A stretch of DNA of 64,000 nt from Mycolicibacterium neoaurum ATCC 25795 (GCF_000691525.1 NZ_JMDW01000010.1:62001-126000), one strand, 5' to 3'; positions 34,945-44,590 are shown, counted from the first letter of the stretch. Notes: a model not told the origin generated them from the sequence alone. Numbers and translations are program-made.

Positions 34945-35757
34945 ATGACCACCAGCCTGGCCGACACGACGACAACGTCGTCGCTGGTCGCCACCACCAC
35001 CCGCCGAGACTTCTCGGCCAACGACCTGCTGCGACTCCTCAAAGGAGAGGTGTATGCGATTCGAATCCGCGACGTCCTCTCCGGTGACACCCTTGCCGGG
35101 CTCCGCGACCGGCTGCTGGACCGCGACGACCACGGTCCGCTGGGTACCGACCCACAATTCCGCCGCATCGGGCATGCTTTCTCGGAGACCACCTCCGTCG
35201 ATGACCAAGAAGAGTACTTCCGTTCCGCGGCAGAACATCTCGCCTATATCCGAGAGGTGTGCGCGCCACACCCCTATCCCGCCGACACCCTGCGACTCCT
35301 GCTCGACGAGGTGTGGCCGGCCGGTGCGACCGTGCTGACCTGGGAGAGTCGAAAGTTCCTGCCCGGCGTCGTGCGCTATCAGCAACCCGGCGTCGACCTC
35401 GAACCTCACACCGACAACGTCGCAAGGAACCTGCCGGCGGACCAGACCCTGGGCATCGCACGTCAGCTGTCGGTCAACGTCTACCTCGACTTACCCAACC
35501 GCGGGGGCGAACTCGAGCTGTGGGAGGCCTACCCGGACGAGAGCGATTACCAACAACTCTCGGGTGATCGAACTTGGGGTATCGATCGTCACCTGGTGGG
35601 CGAACCCGCGCTGACGCTGTCCCCCGAGACCGGCGAGGCCATCGTCATCGACCCCCGCCGGGTCCACGCGGTGCGTCCTTCTGCCGACCGTCCCCGTGTC
35701 ACCGTCGGCCTGTTCATCGGCGTGCGGACAAACGAGCCGTTGGCGGTGTGGAGCTGA
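34945..35757 (+). CDS. Fe(II)/2-oxoglutarate-dependent oxygenase
   Basis: A 270-residue cupin-fold oxygenase. The iron facial triad is His155-x-Asp157 (PHTDN) and the distal His241, with Arg251 placed to bind 2-oxoglutarate ([17 protein letters not shown]). The GGELELWEA strand and the prolyl-hydroxylase-like core place it near hydroxylases and halogenases acting on amino acids or peptides; the Asp in HxD argues for hydroxylation, not halogenation. The start follows AGAAGAGG by ten bases; ATG 34921 is an alternative. It is the first gene of the SAM-riboswitch operon, one base before the cyclodipeptide-synthase-like gene, so the product of that enzyme is its likely substrate. Confidence 0.88.
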   Translation: MTTSLADTTTTSSLVATTTRRDFSANDLLRLLKGEVYAIRIRDVLSGDTLAGLRDRLLDRDDHGPLGTDPQFRRIGHAFSETTSVDDQEEYFRSAAEHLAYIREVCAPHPYPADTLRLLLDEVWPAGATVLTWESRKFLPGVVRYQQPGVDLEPHTDNVARNLPADQTLGIARQLSVNVYLDLPNRGGELELWEAYPDESDYQQLSGDRTWGIDRHLVGEPALTLSPETGEAIVIDPRRVHAVRPSADRPRVTVGLFIGVRTNEPLAVWS

Positions 35758-35758
35758 T

Positions 35759-36463
35759 ATGACCACGACACTCCTGTCCCCCGACCTCGAACTGGCGTCG
35801 CACTCACACAAGGCCGCATTCGACCTCAAAGGCCTGCAGTACGAATACGCGGGCACATCGGCGATTCTGCTCGTCAGTGTCGGCGCCGATTATCACGAGG
35901 GCGAAAAGTTGGGTGCCACCATCGATCTCATCAACCGAAGCAACTTCGGACAGATCACCGTCGCCGTAGCAGACACGCTGCAGCGACACAATCTGGACCT
36001 GCCCGCCGGTCGCGCCTATGAGCTCTCACGACGCCGTGGTGACCAATGGATCGACCGCAATCGGCCGCTGCTGGACCGCATCGGTTCCGATGTCGACGTC
36101 CTGCGCTGGGACGATGCGCTCAGCCACGCCGACTATCCAGGTTTCCTGCACAGGGTTCAAGCGGCCTACGCCGACGACGCCGCGTACCGGAACGCCATAA
36201 ACAGCACCATCGATCGCTTCATGGCACGCCGCGAAGGTGGCGGTCCCCTCGAGAACGCAGCGGCCGTGCGCCACGGGTGCCTGACCTATCTGCTGGAAGA
36301 GTGCCCCATCATCCAACCTCTCTGGGCCAGTCAGGGATACGACTTCGTCATCTACCCCCAGCAGATCTCGACGGCGATGCAGGCCACTCGGGATCTCTTC
36401 GTCGACGACGATCATGTGGCATGGCTTCCGTTGCGTTTCAAGAAGCGGAAGTCGGCCCGATGA
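35759..36463 (+). CDS. tRNA-dependent cyclodipeptide synthase-like enzyme
   Basis: A 234-residue protein that aligns end to end with AlbC-type cyclodipeptide synthases (239 residues), which join two aminoacyl-tRNA residues into a diketopiperazine. The nucleophile region [10 protein letters not shown] places Ser40 at AlbC Ser37; TYLLEECP places Tyr177 and Glu181 at Tyr178 and Glu182; Tyr199 matches the later active-site Tyr. The usual G-x-S-x-x-N pattern is altered (Val for Gly, Ala for Asn), so specificity or even reaction may differ. The gene is one base after the oxygenase gene and overlaps the MFS exporter gene by four. The control by SAM hints at a methionine- or sulfur-linked product; that is inference. 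Confidence 0.78.
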   Translation: MTTTLLSPDLELASHSHKAAFDLKGLQYEYAGTSAILLVSVGADYHEGEKLGATIDLINRSNFGQITVAVADTLQRHNLDLPAGRAYELSRRRGDQWIDRNRPLLDRIGSDVDVLRWDDALSHADYPGFLHRVQAAYADDAAYRNAINSTIDRFMARREGGGPLENAAAVRHGCLTYLLEECPIIQPLWASQGYDFVIYPQQISTAMQATRDLFVDDDHVAWLPLRFKKRKSAR

Positions 36464-37848
36464 GCGCCGTCACCGACAAGCCGCCCACCACCGCGGCATC
36501 GACGGGTACGGGTCGCCGAACGCTCGGGTTCACCGGGCTGGCCATCGCTTCATTCCTCGGGTGCGTCGACCTGACCATCGTCACCACGGCGCTGCCCTCG
36601 ATCACCAGCAGTCTGGACTCGTCACTGGTCGTCTCGCAGCTGGTCTTGAGCGCCTTTCTCACGGCACTGGCCGTGTTCATGGTCACCGCGGGTCGTCTCG
36701 GCGACCTACTGGGTCGAAAACCGGTCCTGGTACTGGGAATTGCAGTATTCGTCCTCGCTTCCGTGGGCGCTGCGCTGGCCCCGTCGATCGGCTGGCTGGT
36801 GGTCGCGCGGTTCGTGCAGGGCGCAGCGTGCGCGATCCTCTACACGGGTACCACGACGCTGGTGGAAACACTGTTCCCGGAAGGCAGTCGCGGCCGCGCC
36901 GTCGGATTGCTCTATGCGGTCAATGGTGTGGGTTTGGCGCTCGGACCCGTGCTGGGTGGTCTGCTCGTGCCCGCCTTCGGGTGGGCGGCCGTCTTCTGGA
37001 TCAACGTGCCGTTCGGAATCGTTGCGCTGCTGGCGATCTGGGTTGCGGTTCCGTCGCCCCCACGCAGCCGCGGACTTCCCATCGATATCCCCGGCCAGGC
37101 GTTCCTCGCTCTGGCGGTCGGTGGTCTCGCCGCGGTGGCGTCGCTGCCCGAGACCACGGGATGGGTCAGCGTACCGATCGCGGTGGCGGTGCTCGCGGTG
37201 ATCGTCGGAGCGGTCGGCACCGTGATCGTGGAGCGCCGCGCGGCCGCGCCGCTGATCAGGCTGGATCTCTTCCGGCACCCGCGCTTCCGCGCGGCGCTGA
37301 CCTCGGATTTCCTCTTGGCCGCGTTCTACGCGTCGGCGCTGTTGGTGCTGCCGCCCTATCTGGCATACCGCCATGGTCTCGATGTCCGCTCCACCGGTCT
37401 GGCACTGTTGCTGGTGAGTGCCACCATGGCACTGAGCTCGCCGCGGGTCGGTCGGTGGGTGGATCATTCGGGTCCGGTCCGTCCGCTGGTGAGCGGTTTC
37501 ACCGCATTCACTGCAACGGCGGTTCTGCTGTTCGTCGGCGCAGTCGTGGGGTCGCTGCCGGTTCTGCTCGTCGGTTTCGTGACCTTCGGATTGGGGTGGG
37601 CGCTGATCCTGGCCCCTGCCACGCTGGCGGCCCTGTCGGCGGTCGACCGGCAAGAGGCGGGTTTCGCCGTAGGTGCATCGTGGACCTTCCACAACCTCGG
37701 CGGCGCCCTGGGGGCGGCGGTGGCGGCCGGGCTCTTCGCCACGGCCGATCCGCAGACCGGACTGTTGCGGGTAACGGTTCTGCTGGTGGTGTCGGCCGTC
37801 ATCGGGTTGATCGCCAACGCGTTGATTCCTCGTGGGGCCGAGCGATGA
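36460..37848 (+). CDS. MFS exporter (DHA2-like)
   Basis: A 462-residue major facilitator with 12-14 helices. It has an acidic residue in helix 1 ([14 protein letters not shown]), motif A ([14 protein letters not shown]), and motif C ([12 protein letters not shown]). It starts at an ATG overlapping the preceding stop (ATGA) and itself overlaps the next gene in the same way. Given the enzymes upstream, export of their product, or self-protection, is the likely role. A resemblance to metallophore exporters paired with Opp/Nik importers is noted from gene order only. Confidence 0.9.
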   Translation: MSAVTDKPPTTAASTGTGRRTLGFTGLAIASFLGCVDLTIVTTALPSITSSLDSSLVVSQLVLSAFLTALAVFMVTAGRLGDLLGRKPVLVLGIAVFVLASVGAALAPSIGWLVVARFVQGAACAILYTGTTTLVETLFPEGSRGRAVGLLYAVNGVGLALGPVLGGLLVPAFGWAAVFWINVPFGIVALLAIWVAVPSPPRSRGLPIDIPGQAFLALAVGGLAAVASLPETTGWVSVPIAVAVLAVIVGAVGTVIVERRAAAPLIRLDLFRHPRFRAALTSDFLLAAFYASALLVLPPYLAYRHGLDVRSTGLALLLVSATMALSSPRVGRWVDHSGPVRPLVSGFTAFTATAVLLFVGAVVGSLPVLLVGFVTFGLGWALILAPATLAALSAVDRQEAGFAVGASWTFHNLGGALGAAVAAGLFATADPQTGLLRVTVLLVVSAVIGLIANALIPRGAER

Positions 37849-39431
37849 CGGGGCTCCGGGGGGCCGCGGCCATGGCGACGGTTGCCGCCGCCACCCTGGC
37901 CCTCACCGCCTGCAGTTCGGAGACGACAACGTCCGACACTCTGCGTTACGGCCTGTCCTCGGCGCCCAGTTGCGCCGATCCCGCGCAGGCCAGCACCAAC
38001 CAAACGGTGAACGTGGCGCGACAGGTCGTGGACTCACTCGTCGACCAGAACCCGGGTACCGGCGAAATCACCGGCTGGTTGGCGCAGCAGTACGCCATCT
38101 CCGACGACGGCCGTAGCTTCACGTTCACCTTGCGGCCCGATGTGACGTTCAGTGACGGTACGCCCCTCACGTCGACGGTGGTGAAGCAGAACTTCGACGC
38201 ACTGACCACACAGGCGTCCTCGACGCGCACACTGCAGGCATCGGGGTTCCTGCTCGGATACGACCGCACGGACACGCCGGATCCGCATACCGCTGTCGTG
38301 CACTTCAAACAGCCCAATGTGCAGTTCCTGCAAGCGGCCGCCACCACGCAGCTGGGCATCCTCGCCGCCGCGACCGTGTCGAAAACCTTCGACGAACGAT
38401 GCCGGGGTGAAACCGTGATAGGGAGCGGCCCCTACACCTACCAGGCCTGGGATCAGAACCGGTCCATCACGTTGGCAGCTCGGCAGGACTATCGGTGGGC
38501 ACCAGAGATCGGATTCTCGCCCGAAGTGCGCTACCGGACAGTCGAATTCAGTGTGGTGCCAGAGTCCGGAGTACGGTCCGGCAGCATCAGCGGTGGCCAA
38601 CTCGACGCGATAGCCGACCCGCAACCGCAGGACCGGGCCGCGCTGGAATCGGTCGGGGCACGGTTCGTTTCCCGCCCCAATCCCGGACTGCCGTACATCC
38701 TGCAGGCCAACCTCTCGCACGGGGTACTGGCAGATCCCGTTGTTCGGCAGGCGGTCTCGTCATCGCTCAACCGACAGGTCCTGGTCGACACGGCGCTCGG
38801 TGCTGGTTTCCGTCCGGCCACCAGCGTCCTGGCCTCGACAACCCCCGGATACCGCGCGGATCCAGAGCTCGGGTTCGATCCAGACGTTGCCCGCTCAGGC
38901 CTCGACCGGGCCGGGTGGGCGGTGGGGTCTGACGGTATCCGCATCAGGGCCGGTCAGCGGCTGTCGTTCGACGTGATCTATTCACCCGAGTTCTACGCCA
39001 ACAAACCGATTCTGGAACTCGCACAACAACAGTTGCGTGACTCCGGCATCGACATGACGATCACGGCGCTGTCCAACGACGACTTCCTGACCCGTCGCGC
39101 CGACGGCCGATTCGACGCCGTCTACTACAACGTCACCCGCGCCGACCCGGACATCCTGCGCTCACGCATCGGTGTCCAAGGAACCAACTTCTCACGCCGC
39201 GCCGTTGACCCCGCGACGGACCCTCTGCTGGAGGCGCAGGCCGGGATCGCGGACCGGAGGGAGCGCCTCGCGCTCGTCGATCGGATCCAATCACGGCTGC
39301 TCAGCGTCGATTACGCCATCCCGATCGTAGAGCTCTCACAGGTCGCGGCGGTCGCACCGGGTCATCCAGGCGTCGGGTTCGACGCCTCGGGGGTGCTCCG
39401 GCTGCAGTTCGACGAGGAGACCGCCCGATGA
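37845..39431 (+). CDS. Substrate-binding lipoprotein, family 5 (Opp/Dpp/Nik type)
   Basis: A 528-residue lipoprotein: signal peptide with lipobox ALTAC (Cys23), then a two-lobed family-5 binding protein (GYGL-like start TLRYGLSSAP, WLAQQYAISDDGRSFTFTLRPDVTFSDGTPLT, GSGPYTYQAW). Such proteins bring di- or oligopeptides, nickel or metallophore complexes to the ABC permease. It starts at ATG 37845 overlapping the MFS stop. The ligand is unknown; a product made by this operon or a related peptide would fit. Confidence 0.92.
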   Translation: MTGLRGAAAMATVAAATLALTACSSETTTSDTLRYGLSSAPSCADPAQASTNQTVNVARQVVDSLVDQNPGTGEITGWLAQQYAISDDGRSFTFTLRPDVTFSDGTPLTSTVVKQNFDALTTQASSTRTLQASGFLLGYDRTDTPDPHTAVVHFKQPNVQFLQAAATTQLGILAAATVSKTFDERCRGETVIGSGPYTYQAWDQNRSITLAARQDYRWAPEIGFSPEVRYRTVEFSVVPESGVRSGSISGGQLDAIADPQPQDRAALESVGARFVSRPNPGLPYILQANLSHGVLADPVVRQAVSSSLNRQVLVDTALGAGFRPATSVLASTTPGYRADPELGFDPDVARSGLDRAGWAVGSDGIRIRAGQRLSFDVIYSPEFYANKPILELAQQQLRDSGIDMTITALSNDDFLTRRADGRFDAVYYNVTRADPDILRSRIGVQGTNFSRRAVDPATDPLLEAQAGIADRRERLALVDRIQSRLLSVDYAIPIVELSQVAAVAPGHPGVGFDASGVLRLQFDEETAR

Positions 39432-40363
39432 ACCTGGTTCGACGGGTGGGCGCAGGTGCGGTGGTGGTCTGGGCGGTGTTCACCGTGGTTTTCGGGATCC
39501 TTCGGGTGCTGCCCGGCGATCCCGTCGCTCTGGCGGCCAATGCCGACGGCGGCGGTGCGCCGCCATCACCGGCCACCATTGCCGCATTGCGCGCCCAGTA
39601 CCGGTTGGACGACCCGTTGTGGCGGCAGTATCTGTCGACGCTAGGTGACTTCATCACGGGCAATTGGGGCACGTCACTGGTCACCGGGCAACCGGTCACC
39701 ACGACACTGTGGCAGGCGTTACCGTCGACGGCGGTGCTGGCGGGGCTTGCGCTCGCGATCGGCATCCCTGCCGCGTTCGGCATCGCGTTCGCGGCCACCC
39801 TGCGCCCGGGTACCAGGACCGCGCGACTGTTGGGCACTGCTCCGTCTCTACTGGTATCGATGCCGACCTTCGCCATCGGTCTGCTGCTACTGCAGGTATT
39901 TGCGTTCACACTGCACCTCGTGCCAGGTTTCGGCGACCGCTCGCCGCAGGCGGCGATCCTGCCCGCGATCACGTTGGCAGTCCCCATCGCCGGCTACCTC
40001 GCACAGGTTTTGGCGACGGGGATGCGCGATGCGGCCGCGGCGCCCTACGTCGATGTAGCGCGGGCGAAGGGTCTGTCCGACGCCGTGGTACATCTGCGTC
40101 ACGTCACCCGTGCCGCGGCCCTGCCGGCGTTTTCGGCCGCCGGTGTCCTGGTCGGTTCGGCGCTGGCCGGGGCGGTCGTGGTGGAGACGGTCTTCTCCCG
40201 CAGCGGAGTGGGGCGGCTGACCCAGCAGGCTGTGGCCGCTCACGATGGTCCGGTGCTGTTGGCGGCCGTTGTCGGCTCGGCCGCGATCTTCGTGATCTTG
40301 ACTCTGGCCGTTGACGTGGTAGGGCCATTGCTGGATCCTCGTGCACGGCAGCAGATCTCGTGA
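39428..40363 (+). CDS. ABC permease, DppB/NikB type
   Basis: A 311-residue inner-membrane permease with six helices. The N-terminal VFGILRVLPGDPVALAAN is the DppB hallmark, and the cytoplasmic EAA-type loop is AAAPYVDVARAKGLSD. It pairs with the next permease. Start overlaps the preceding stop by four bases (ATGA). Confidence 0.93.
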   Translation: MNLVRRVGAGAVVVWAVFTVVFGILRVLPGDPVALAANADGGGAPPSPATIAALRAQYRLDDPLWRQYLSTLGDFITGNWGTSLVTGQPVTTTLWQALPSTAVLAGLALAIGIPAAFGIAFAATLRPGTRTARLLGTAPSLLVSMPTFAIGLLLLQVFAFTLHLVPGFGDRSPQAAILPAITLAVPIAGYLAQVLATGMRDAAAAPYVDVARAKGLSDAVVHLRHVTRAAALPAFSAAGVLVGSALAGAVVVETVFSRSGVGRLTQQAVAAHDGPVLLAAVVGSAAIFVILTLAVDVVGPLLDPRARQQIS

Positions 40364-41193
40364 GCATCCTCGACACGCCGTCCAGACTCCGGGCAGGACG
40401 GTCGAGACCGTGGCCCAGCGCTGTCGTCGTGGCCGTGGTGCTCGTCGCCGCAACAATCCCTTCAGTGCTCACCACACGTGACCCGTACGCGGTGTCGCCG
40501 ACCCAGCGCTTGCAGGCACCCGGGCCGGCGCATCCGTTCGGCACCGACAACCTCGGCCGTGACGTGTATGCCCGGGTGGTCCACGCGACCGCGGCGTCGA
40601 TGACATCGGCCGGTATCGCGGTCGTCGTTGCTCTCGTCGTCGGTGGTCTGCTCGGTGTCGCAACGGGCTATTGCGGGCGATGGGTGGACCAGGCGGGCAT
40701 GCGATTGGTCGACATGCTGCTTGCCGTTCCCAGCCTGCTGCTCTCTCTGACGGTTATCGCCGCGACCGGCGGAGGCGTCGTCGAGGTCGGGGCCGCCGTG
40801 GGGATCGCGGGTGTCGCCGGAGTGGCGCGGGTGATTCGCGCCCGGACGCTGCAGCTGCGGTCCAGTCCGTTCGTGGAAGCGGCGACTGTCAGCGGACTAC
40901 CCGCGCCGCTGGTCGTGACCCGCCACCTGGTCCCTCACCTGTGGCCCACGGCCGCCGCGGTGGCTGCGGTGGAGTTCGGCCAGGCCGTGCTGGCCGTCGC
41001 GGCACTGGGCTTTCTCGGTTTCGGGCCCCCGCCGCCGGCTCCGGAATGGGGCGCGATGATTGCCGACGGTCGCGCGTTCCTGGCCGACTCGTGGTGGCTG
41101 ACTTTGGTTCCGGCCGCAGTGGTGACGATCGTCGTGACCGCGGCATACCGAATCTCACACCTGTTCGGCGCTGGAGGCGATGATGTCGGTTGA
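40360..41193 (+). CDS. ABC permease, DppC/NikC type
   Basis: A 277-residue permease with HPFGTDNLGRDVYARVVHAT, the DppC hallmark, and an EAA loop at RSSPFVEAATVSGLPAP. It starts with GTG, overlapping the upstream permease stop by four bases, and overlaps the ATPase start by eleven. Together with the neighbouring proteins it forms one complete Opp/Nik importer. Confidence 0.93.
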   Translation: MSILDTPSRLRAGRSRPWPSAVVVAVVLVAATIPSVLTTRDPYAVSPTQRLQAPGPAHPFGTDNLGRDVYARVVHATAASMTSAGIAVVVALVVGGLLGVATGYCGRWVDQAGMRLVDMLLAVPSLLLSLTVIAATGGGVVEVGAAVGIAGVAGVARVIRARTLQLRSSPFVEAATVSGLPAPLVVTRHLVPHLWPTAAAVAAVEFGQAVLAVAALGFLGFGPPPPAPEWGAMIADGRAFLADSWWLTLVPAAVVTIVVTAAYRISHLFGAGGDDVG

Positions 41194-42658
41194 GCGCCAA
41201 GACAGTCTGCGGATCGAGGGGCTGCGGGTCACGATCGCCGGTACTGAGGTCTTGCATGGGGTGTCGCTGATCGTGCGGGCGGGTGAGACCGTCGCCGTGG
41301 TGGGAAGTTCGGGCAGCGGGAAGACCACCCTCGCGCGGGCGCTGGTAGGTCTGCATCGACATCACATCCGGGTCGATGCCGACCGGCTCGAGGTCGCGGG
41401 CGAACCCTTACGGCGCCGGCGCCCGGACGGACCCCGGGTGGGATACGTGCCACAGGATCCCGGGAACTCGCTGAACCCGGTCTATCGGGTGGGCAGTCAG
41501 TTGGCCGAGGCCTTGCGCGCGCACGGCATCCGTCCGCACCACGATCTGATCGTGCAAAGGCTGCGCGAGGTCGGACTCGACACTCAGCGGGCCCCGGCCG
41601 CCTCGCTGGCTCGACGCTATCCGCACGAGCTCTCGGGTGGACAGCGCCAGCGGGTGCTGATCGCGATCGCCCTGGCCGGCCGACCGGCCCTGATCGTGGC
41701 CGATGAACCGACGAGCGCGCTCGACGCCACCGTGGCGACGCGGGTACTGGATACCCTCGTCGGACGCAGCCGTGACGGCGCCGGACTGCTGCTGATCACC
41801 CACGACCTCGCCGTGGCGGCCAGCAGGGCTGACCGCATCGTGGTCCTCGACGGTGGTCGCGTGGTCGAGGATGGCGGTGCGGACACGGTGCTGGTGTCGC
41901 CGCGCAGCGATGCGGCCCGCGAACTGGCCGCGGCCCTGCCCGGCAGGCGGCGCCGTTCCCCGCTGGCGTCCGGCGCCGATATCGCCCTGCACGCCACCGG
42001 TCTGACCAAGCGCTTCGGGGCAGTCCATGCGCTGGCCGAGGCCGAACTGACGGTGCGTCGAGGTGAAACCGTCGCGGTCGTCGGTGAGTCGGGCTCCGGG
42101 AAGTCCACTCTGGCCCGTGTTCTGGTGGGTCTGACCACTCATGACGACGGCAGGCTGACGCTGGCGGGCGCCGATGGCGGTTCGGTACGCACTGGCCGGA
42201 TCCAGCTGGTTGCTCAGAATCCTTTCACCGCACTCGACCCGCGGTGGACCGTCGAGCGGATCGTCGCGGAATCCCTCTGGCGTGCCGTCGATATGGATGC
42301 CTGCACCCGTCGGGAGCGTGTTCGGCAGGTGCTCTCCGAGGTCGGACTCGGCGAGCAGTTCCTGACGCGAAAGCCAGGTCAGCTCTCCGGGGGCCAAAGT
42401 CAGCGCGTCGCGATCGCCCGCGCGCTGGCTCCGAGGCCGGACATCGTGGTGCTCGACGAAGCCGTCTCGGCGCTGGACGTGGTCTCACAGGCGGCCGTTT
42501 TGGACACGTTGATCGCGCTGCAGGAGCGCTACGGCACGGCGATGGTGTTCATCACCCATGACCTTGACGTCGCCAGGGATATCGGCCATCGAATCGTGGA
42601 GTGTCGAGCGGGCCGCCTCGTCGAGATGTCGCACATCGAGCGCGCAAGAGTCAGCTGA
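41183..42658 (+). CDS. Fused double ABC ATPase (DppD-DppF type)
   Basis: A 491-residue protein with two complete nucleotide-binding domains. Domain 1 (about 5-250): Walker A GSSGSGKTT, signature LSGGQRQR, Walker B LIVADEPTSALD. Domain 2 (about 265-485): Walker A GESGSGKST, signature LSGGQSQR, Walker B IVVLDEAVSALD. Start at 41183 follows GGAGG at five bases; ATG 41180 is possible. Domain 2's Walker B-next residues read EAVSALD rather than EPTSALD, a mild deviation. It powers the importer and is the last gene of the operon. Confidence 0.93.
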   Translation: MSVERQDSLRIEGLRVTIAGTEVLHGVSLIVRAGETVAVVGSSGSGKTTLARALVGLHRHHIRVDADRLEVAGEPLRRRRPDGPRVGYVPQDPGNSLNPVYRVGSQLAEALRAHGIRPHHDLIVQRLREVGLDTQRAPAASLARRYPHELSGGQRQRVLIAIALAGRPALIVADEPTSALDATVATRVLDTLVGRSRDGAGLLLITHDLAVAASRADRIVVLDGGRVVEDGGADTVLVSPRSDAARELAAALPGRRRRSPLASGADIALHATGLTKRFGAVHALAEAELTVRRGETVAVVGESGSGKSTLARVLVGLTTHDDGRLTLAGADGGSVRTGRIQLVAQNPFTALDPRWTVERIVAESLWRAVDMDACTRRERVRQVLSEVGLGEQFLTRKPGQLSGGQSQRVAIARALAPRPDIVVLDEAVSALDVVSQAAVLDTLIALQERYGTAMVFITHDLDVARDIGHRIVECRAGRLVEMSHIERARVS

Positions 42659-43070
42659 GTGCGTCGATCAGCTGACCCACGCTGTGCGCCGATTCCAGCG
42701 GGTGACGCAGGCGCCCGGCCCGGTTGACGGTGTAGCGATTTCGTCGTCCTACCTTGGACTTCTTCAGATAGCCGTCGGCAATCAGATCGGCAAGGATTGC
42801 CTGCACCGAGCGCTCGGTGATGCCGATCAGCACGCTCAGTTCCCGCGCTGTCAGCGACTCCCCCTGCGCCAGGCACAGCAGCACATGGGCGTGGTTGGTC
42901 AGAAACGTCCAGGTACGCGGCGGCGCCACCGCGGGTTGCGCGGTGGCGCGGGCGGACGCCTTGCGCGGGGCCGCCGCCTTCTCTGTGCTCTTCCGGGACA
43001 CGGGCATCCCGGACAGCATATGTGATTCGCGTAACGCACTTCGGTAATCGGCATGTTTCGTGTCGGTCAT
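42651..43070 (-). CDS. Winged-helix regulator (MarR/ArsR-like)
   Basis: A roughly 139-residue protein whose C-terminal half is a winged helix: FLTNHAHVLLCLAQGESLTARELSVLIGITERSVQAILADLIADGYLKKSKVGRRNRYTV. The N-terminal 55 residues are basic and low-complexity (RKSTEKAAAPRKASARATAQP). ATG 43070 is taken; AGGGG precedes it. It converges on the ABC ATPase with an 8-bp overlap and is divergent from the dab operon, so it may regulate dab. The ligand is unknown. Confidence 0.78.
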   Translation of the reverse strand: MTDTKHADYRSALRESHMLSGMPVSRKSTEKAAAPRKASARATAQPAVAPPRTWTFLTNHAHVLLCLAQGESLTARELSVLIGITERSVQAILADLIADGYLKKSKVGRRNRYTVNRAGRLRHPLESAHSVGQLIDALS

Positions 43071-43128
43071 ATCCCCTGCTGGTGGCGACTTGCGACCGAG
43101 CGGGCGCAATCTCCGCTTTTTACGAACC

Positions 43129-43157
43129 TTGACACGCGAGATGGAATACACGTAATT
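43129..43157 (+). promoter_or_regulatory. Likely promoter of the dab operon
   Basis: TTGACA at 43129-43134 and a GTAATT -10-like element at 43152-43157 are 17 bp apart and end eight bases before the dabB ATG (43166). This spacing would give a leaderless or nearly leaderless mRNA, common in mycobacteria. Confidence 0.45.
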
Positions 43158-43165
43158 TCCTTCGC

Positions 43166-44590
43166 ATGTTGGAGCTCGCCTCGAAACCACCGTTACTCGC
43201 ACTGCTCATCGCGCTGCTGGCGGTGGCCGCGCTGGCGGCAACCGTCGGCCGACGCGCACCGGCACTCGTCGCACGGTTGGGTACATCGATTGCAGTCATC
43301 GGTGCACTCGGGGCCATCGTGGGAGTGGCGGTGGCGCCCGATCACCTCGCGGCAGCACTGTTGGTACTGGTCTTCGGTGTGAGCGCCATCGCGCAGGGTT
43401 ACGGCGTACGCTACTTGGCAGGTGATGATCGGTCATACTGGTTCACCTGCGGCGCAACGCTTCTCACAGCAGCGTCGGTGGTCATGGCGACGGCCACCAC
43501 GATGGTGGCGTTGGCGATCGGATGGACCGCAGTCGGGCTGGCACTGTGCCTGCTGTTGGCCACTTATCGCGAGCTGCCCGCCGCACGCGACGGTGTTCGC
43601 CGCACCGCATTGGCATTCGCCCTCGGCGACAGCGCGCTATGGGGCGCTGTCGGACTGCATCATCTCGACGCCGACCGTTTCGCACCCGCTGCCGCGGTAT
43701 TGATCGCCATCGCCGCACTCTCCCGCACTGCCCAGATACCCTTCCACCGCTGGCTGCCCGCGACTCTCGCAGCACCCACTCCGGTGTCGGCTCTTCTGCA
43801 CGCCGGAGTGGTCAACGGCGGCGGAGTCCTACTGGTCAAGCTCGCCGGCCTGTCGACGCCGTTGGCCGCCGGGATCATCATCGCCGCCGGCATCGCGTCC
43901 ATGGCGTACGGCGTCCTGATGATGCTCGCGCGGCCGGATATCAAAGGGGCGCTGACCTATTCGACCATGGCGCAGATGGGTTTCATGATGCTCACCTGCG
44001 GTCTGGGTCTCTGGGCAGCCGCGGTGATCCACCTGATCGGGCACGGGTTCTACAAGGCCACATTGTTTTTGTCCTCCGGCACGGCAATCGCACGGCATCG
44101 GCGACACCATCTGCTCGCAAGCCCGGCGCAGATCTCCGGCCACGCCACGTGGGGTGTCGCCGCGGCCGCTGCGCTGCTCCCGCTGAGCGCGTTGACCACC
44201 GGGGTCGCGCTGGTACCGCCCTGGCAGGAAGGTCATGCCGCCGAACTCGCGCTGTTGGTCTTCGCCTGGCTGGCCGGCGCCGCCGCCACGTGGGGTTGGC
44301 TGCACAGGCAACCCACCGCGCTCGGTGTGCTCGGCGTGACAGCGGTGCTGTTCCCCGCAGCTGTCGCCTACGTGGCGATGATCAGCATGGTCAGCAGATA
44401 TCTGGGGCCCGCGCTACCGGAATCGACCGCGCCACCGATGACGGTCTGGGTGGTGATCGTCGCCGGACTGGCGCTGCTCGGAACACTGGCATCGGTGCGG
44501 ACCTGGCGCCCCGCCCGCGGCATACAACGGGCCCTTTACGCCCACGCGATCAGCGCCGGAACCCTTCATCCGACAGGAGCACATCGATGA
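43166..44590 (+). CDS. dabB: DabB: NuoL/MrpA-like proton channel of CO2-concentrating complex
   Basis: A 474-residue protein with about 13 membrane helices related to Complex I NuoL/antiporter subunits. The characteristic HRWLPATLAAPTPVSALLHAGVVNGGGVLLVKL block and the following LSSTMAQMGFMMLTCGLG-like region are present. In DAB systems it carries cations to drive CO2 hydration by DabA. Its stop overlaps the dabA start (ATGA), which supports a stoichiometric pair. Its identity depends on this linkage. Confidence 0.93.
   Translation: MLELASKPPLLALLIALLAVAALAATVGRRAPALVARLGTSIAVIGALGAIVGVAVAPDHLAAALLVLVFGVSAIAQGYGVRYLAGDDRSYWFTCGATLLTAASVVMATATTMVALAIGWTAVGLALCLLLATYRELPAARDGVRRTALAFALGDSALWGAVGLHHLDADRFAPAAAVLIAIAALSRTAQIPFHRWLPATLAAPTPVSALLHAGVVNGGGVLLVKLAGLSTPLAAGIIIAAGIASMAYGVLMMLARPDIKGALTYSTMAQMGFMMLTCGLGLWAAAVIHLIGHGFYKATLFLSSGTAIARHRRHHLLASPAQISGHATWGVAAAAALLPLSALTTGVALVPPWQEGHAAELALLVFAWLAGAAATWGWLHRQPTALGVLGVTAVLFPAAVAYVAMISMVSRYLGPALPESTAPPMTVWVVIVAGLALLGTLASVRTWRPARGIQRALYAHAISAGTLHPTGAHR

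Noticed and set aside
36414..37844. Extended frame giving a 1005-residue protein ahead of the binding lipoprotein
   Set aside because: The first part is an Arg/Gly-rich shadow of the MFS gene; the lipoprotein signal starts at 37845.
43522..44586. Extended frame fusing extra N-terminal sequence to DabA
   Set aside because: It is a shadow of dabB; DabA homology starts at the ATG at 44587.
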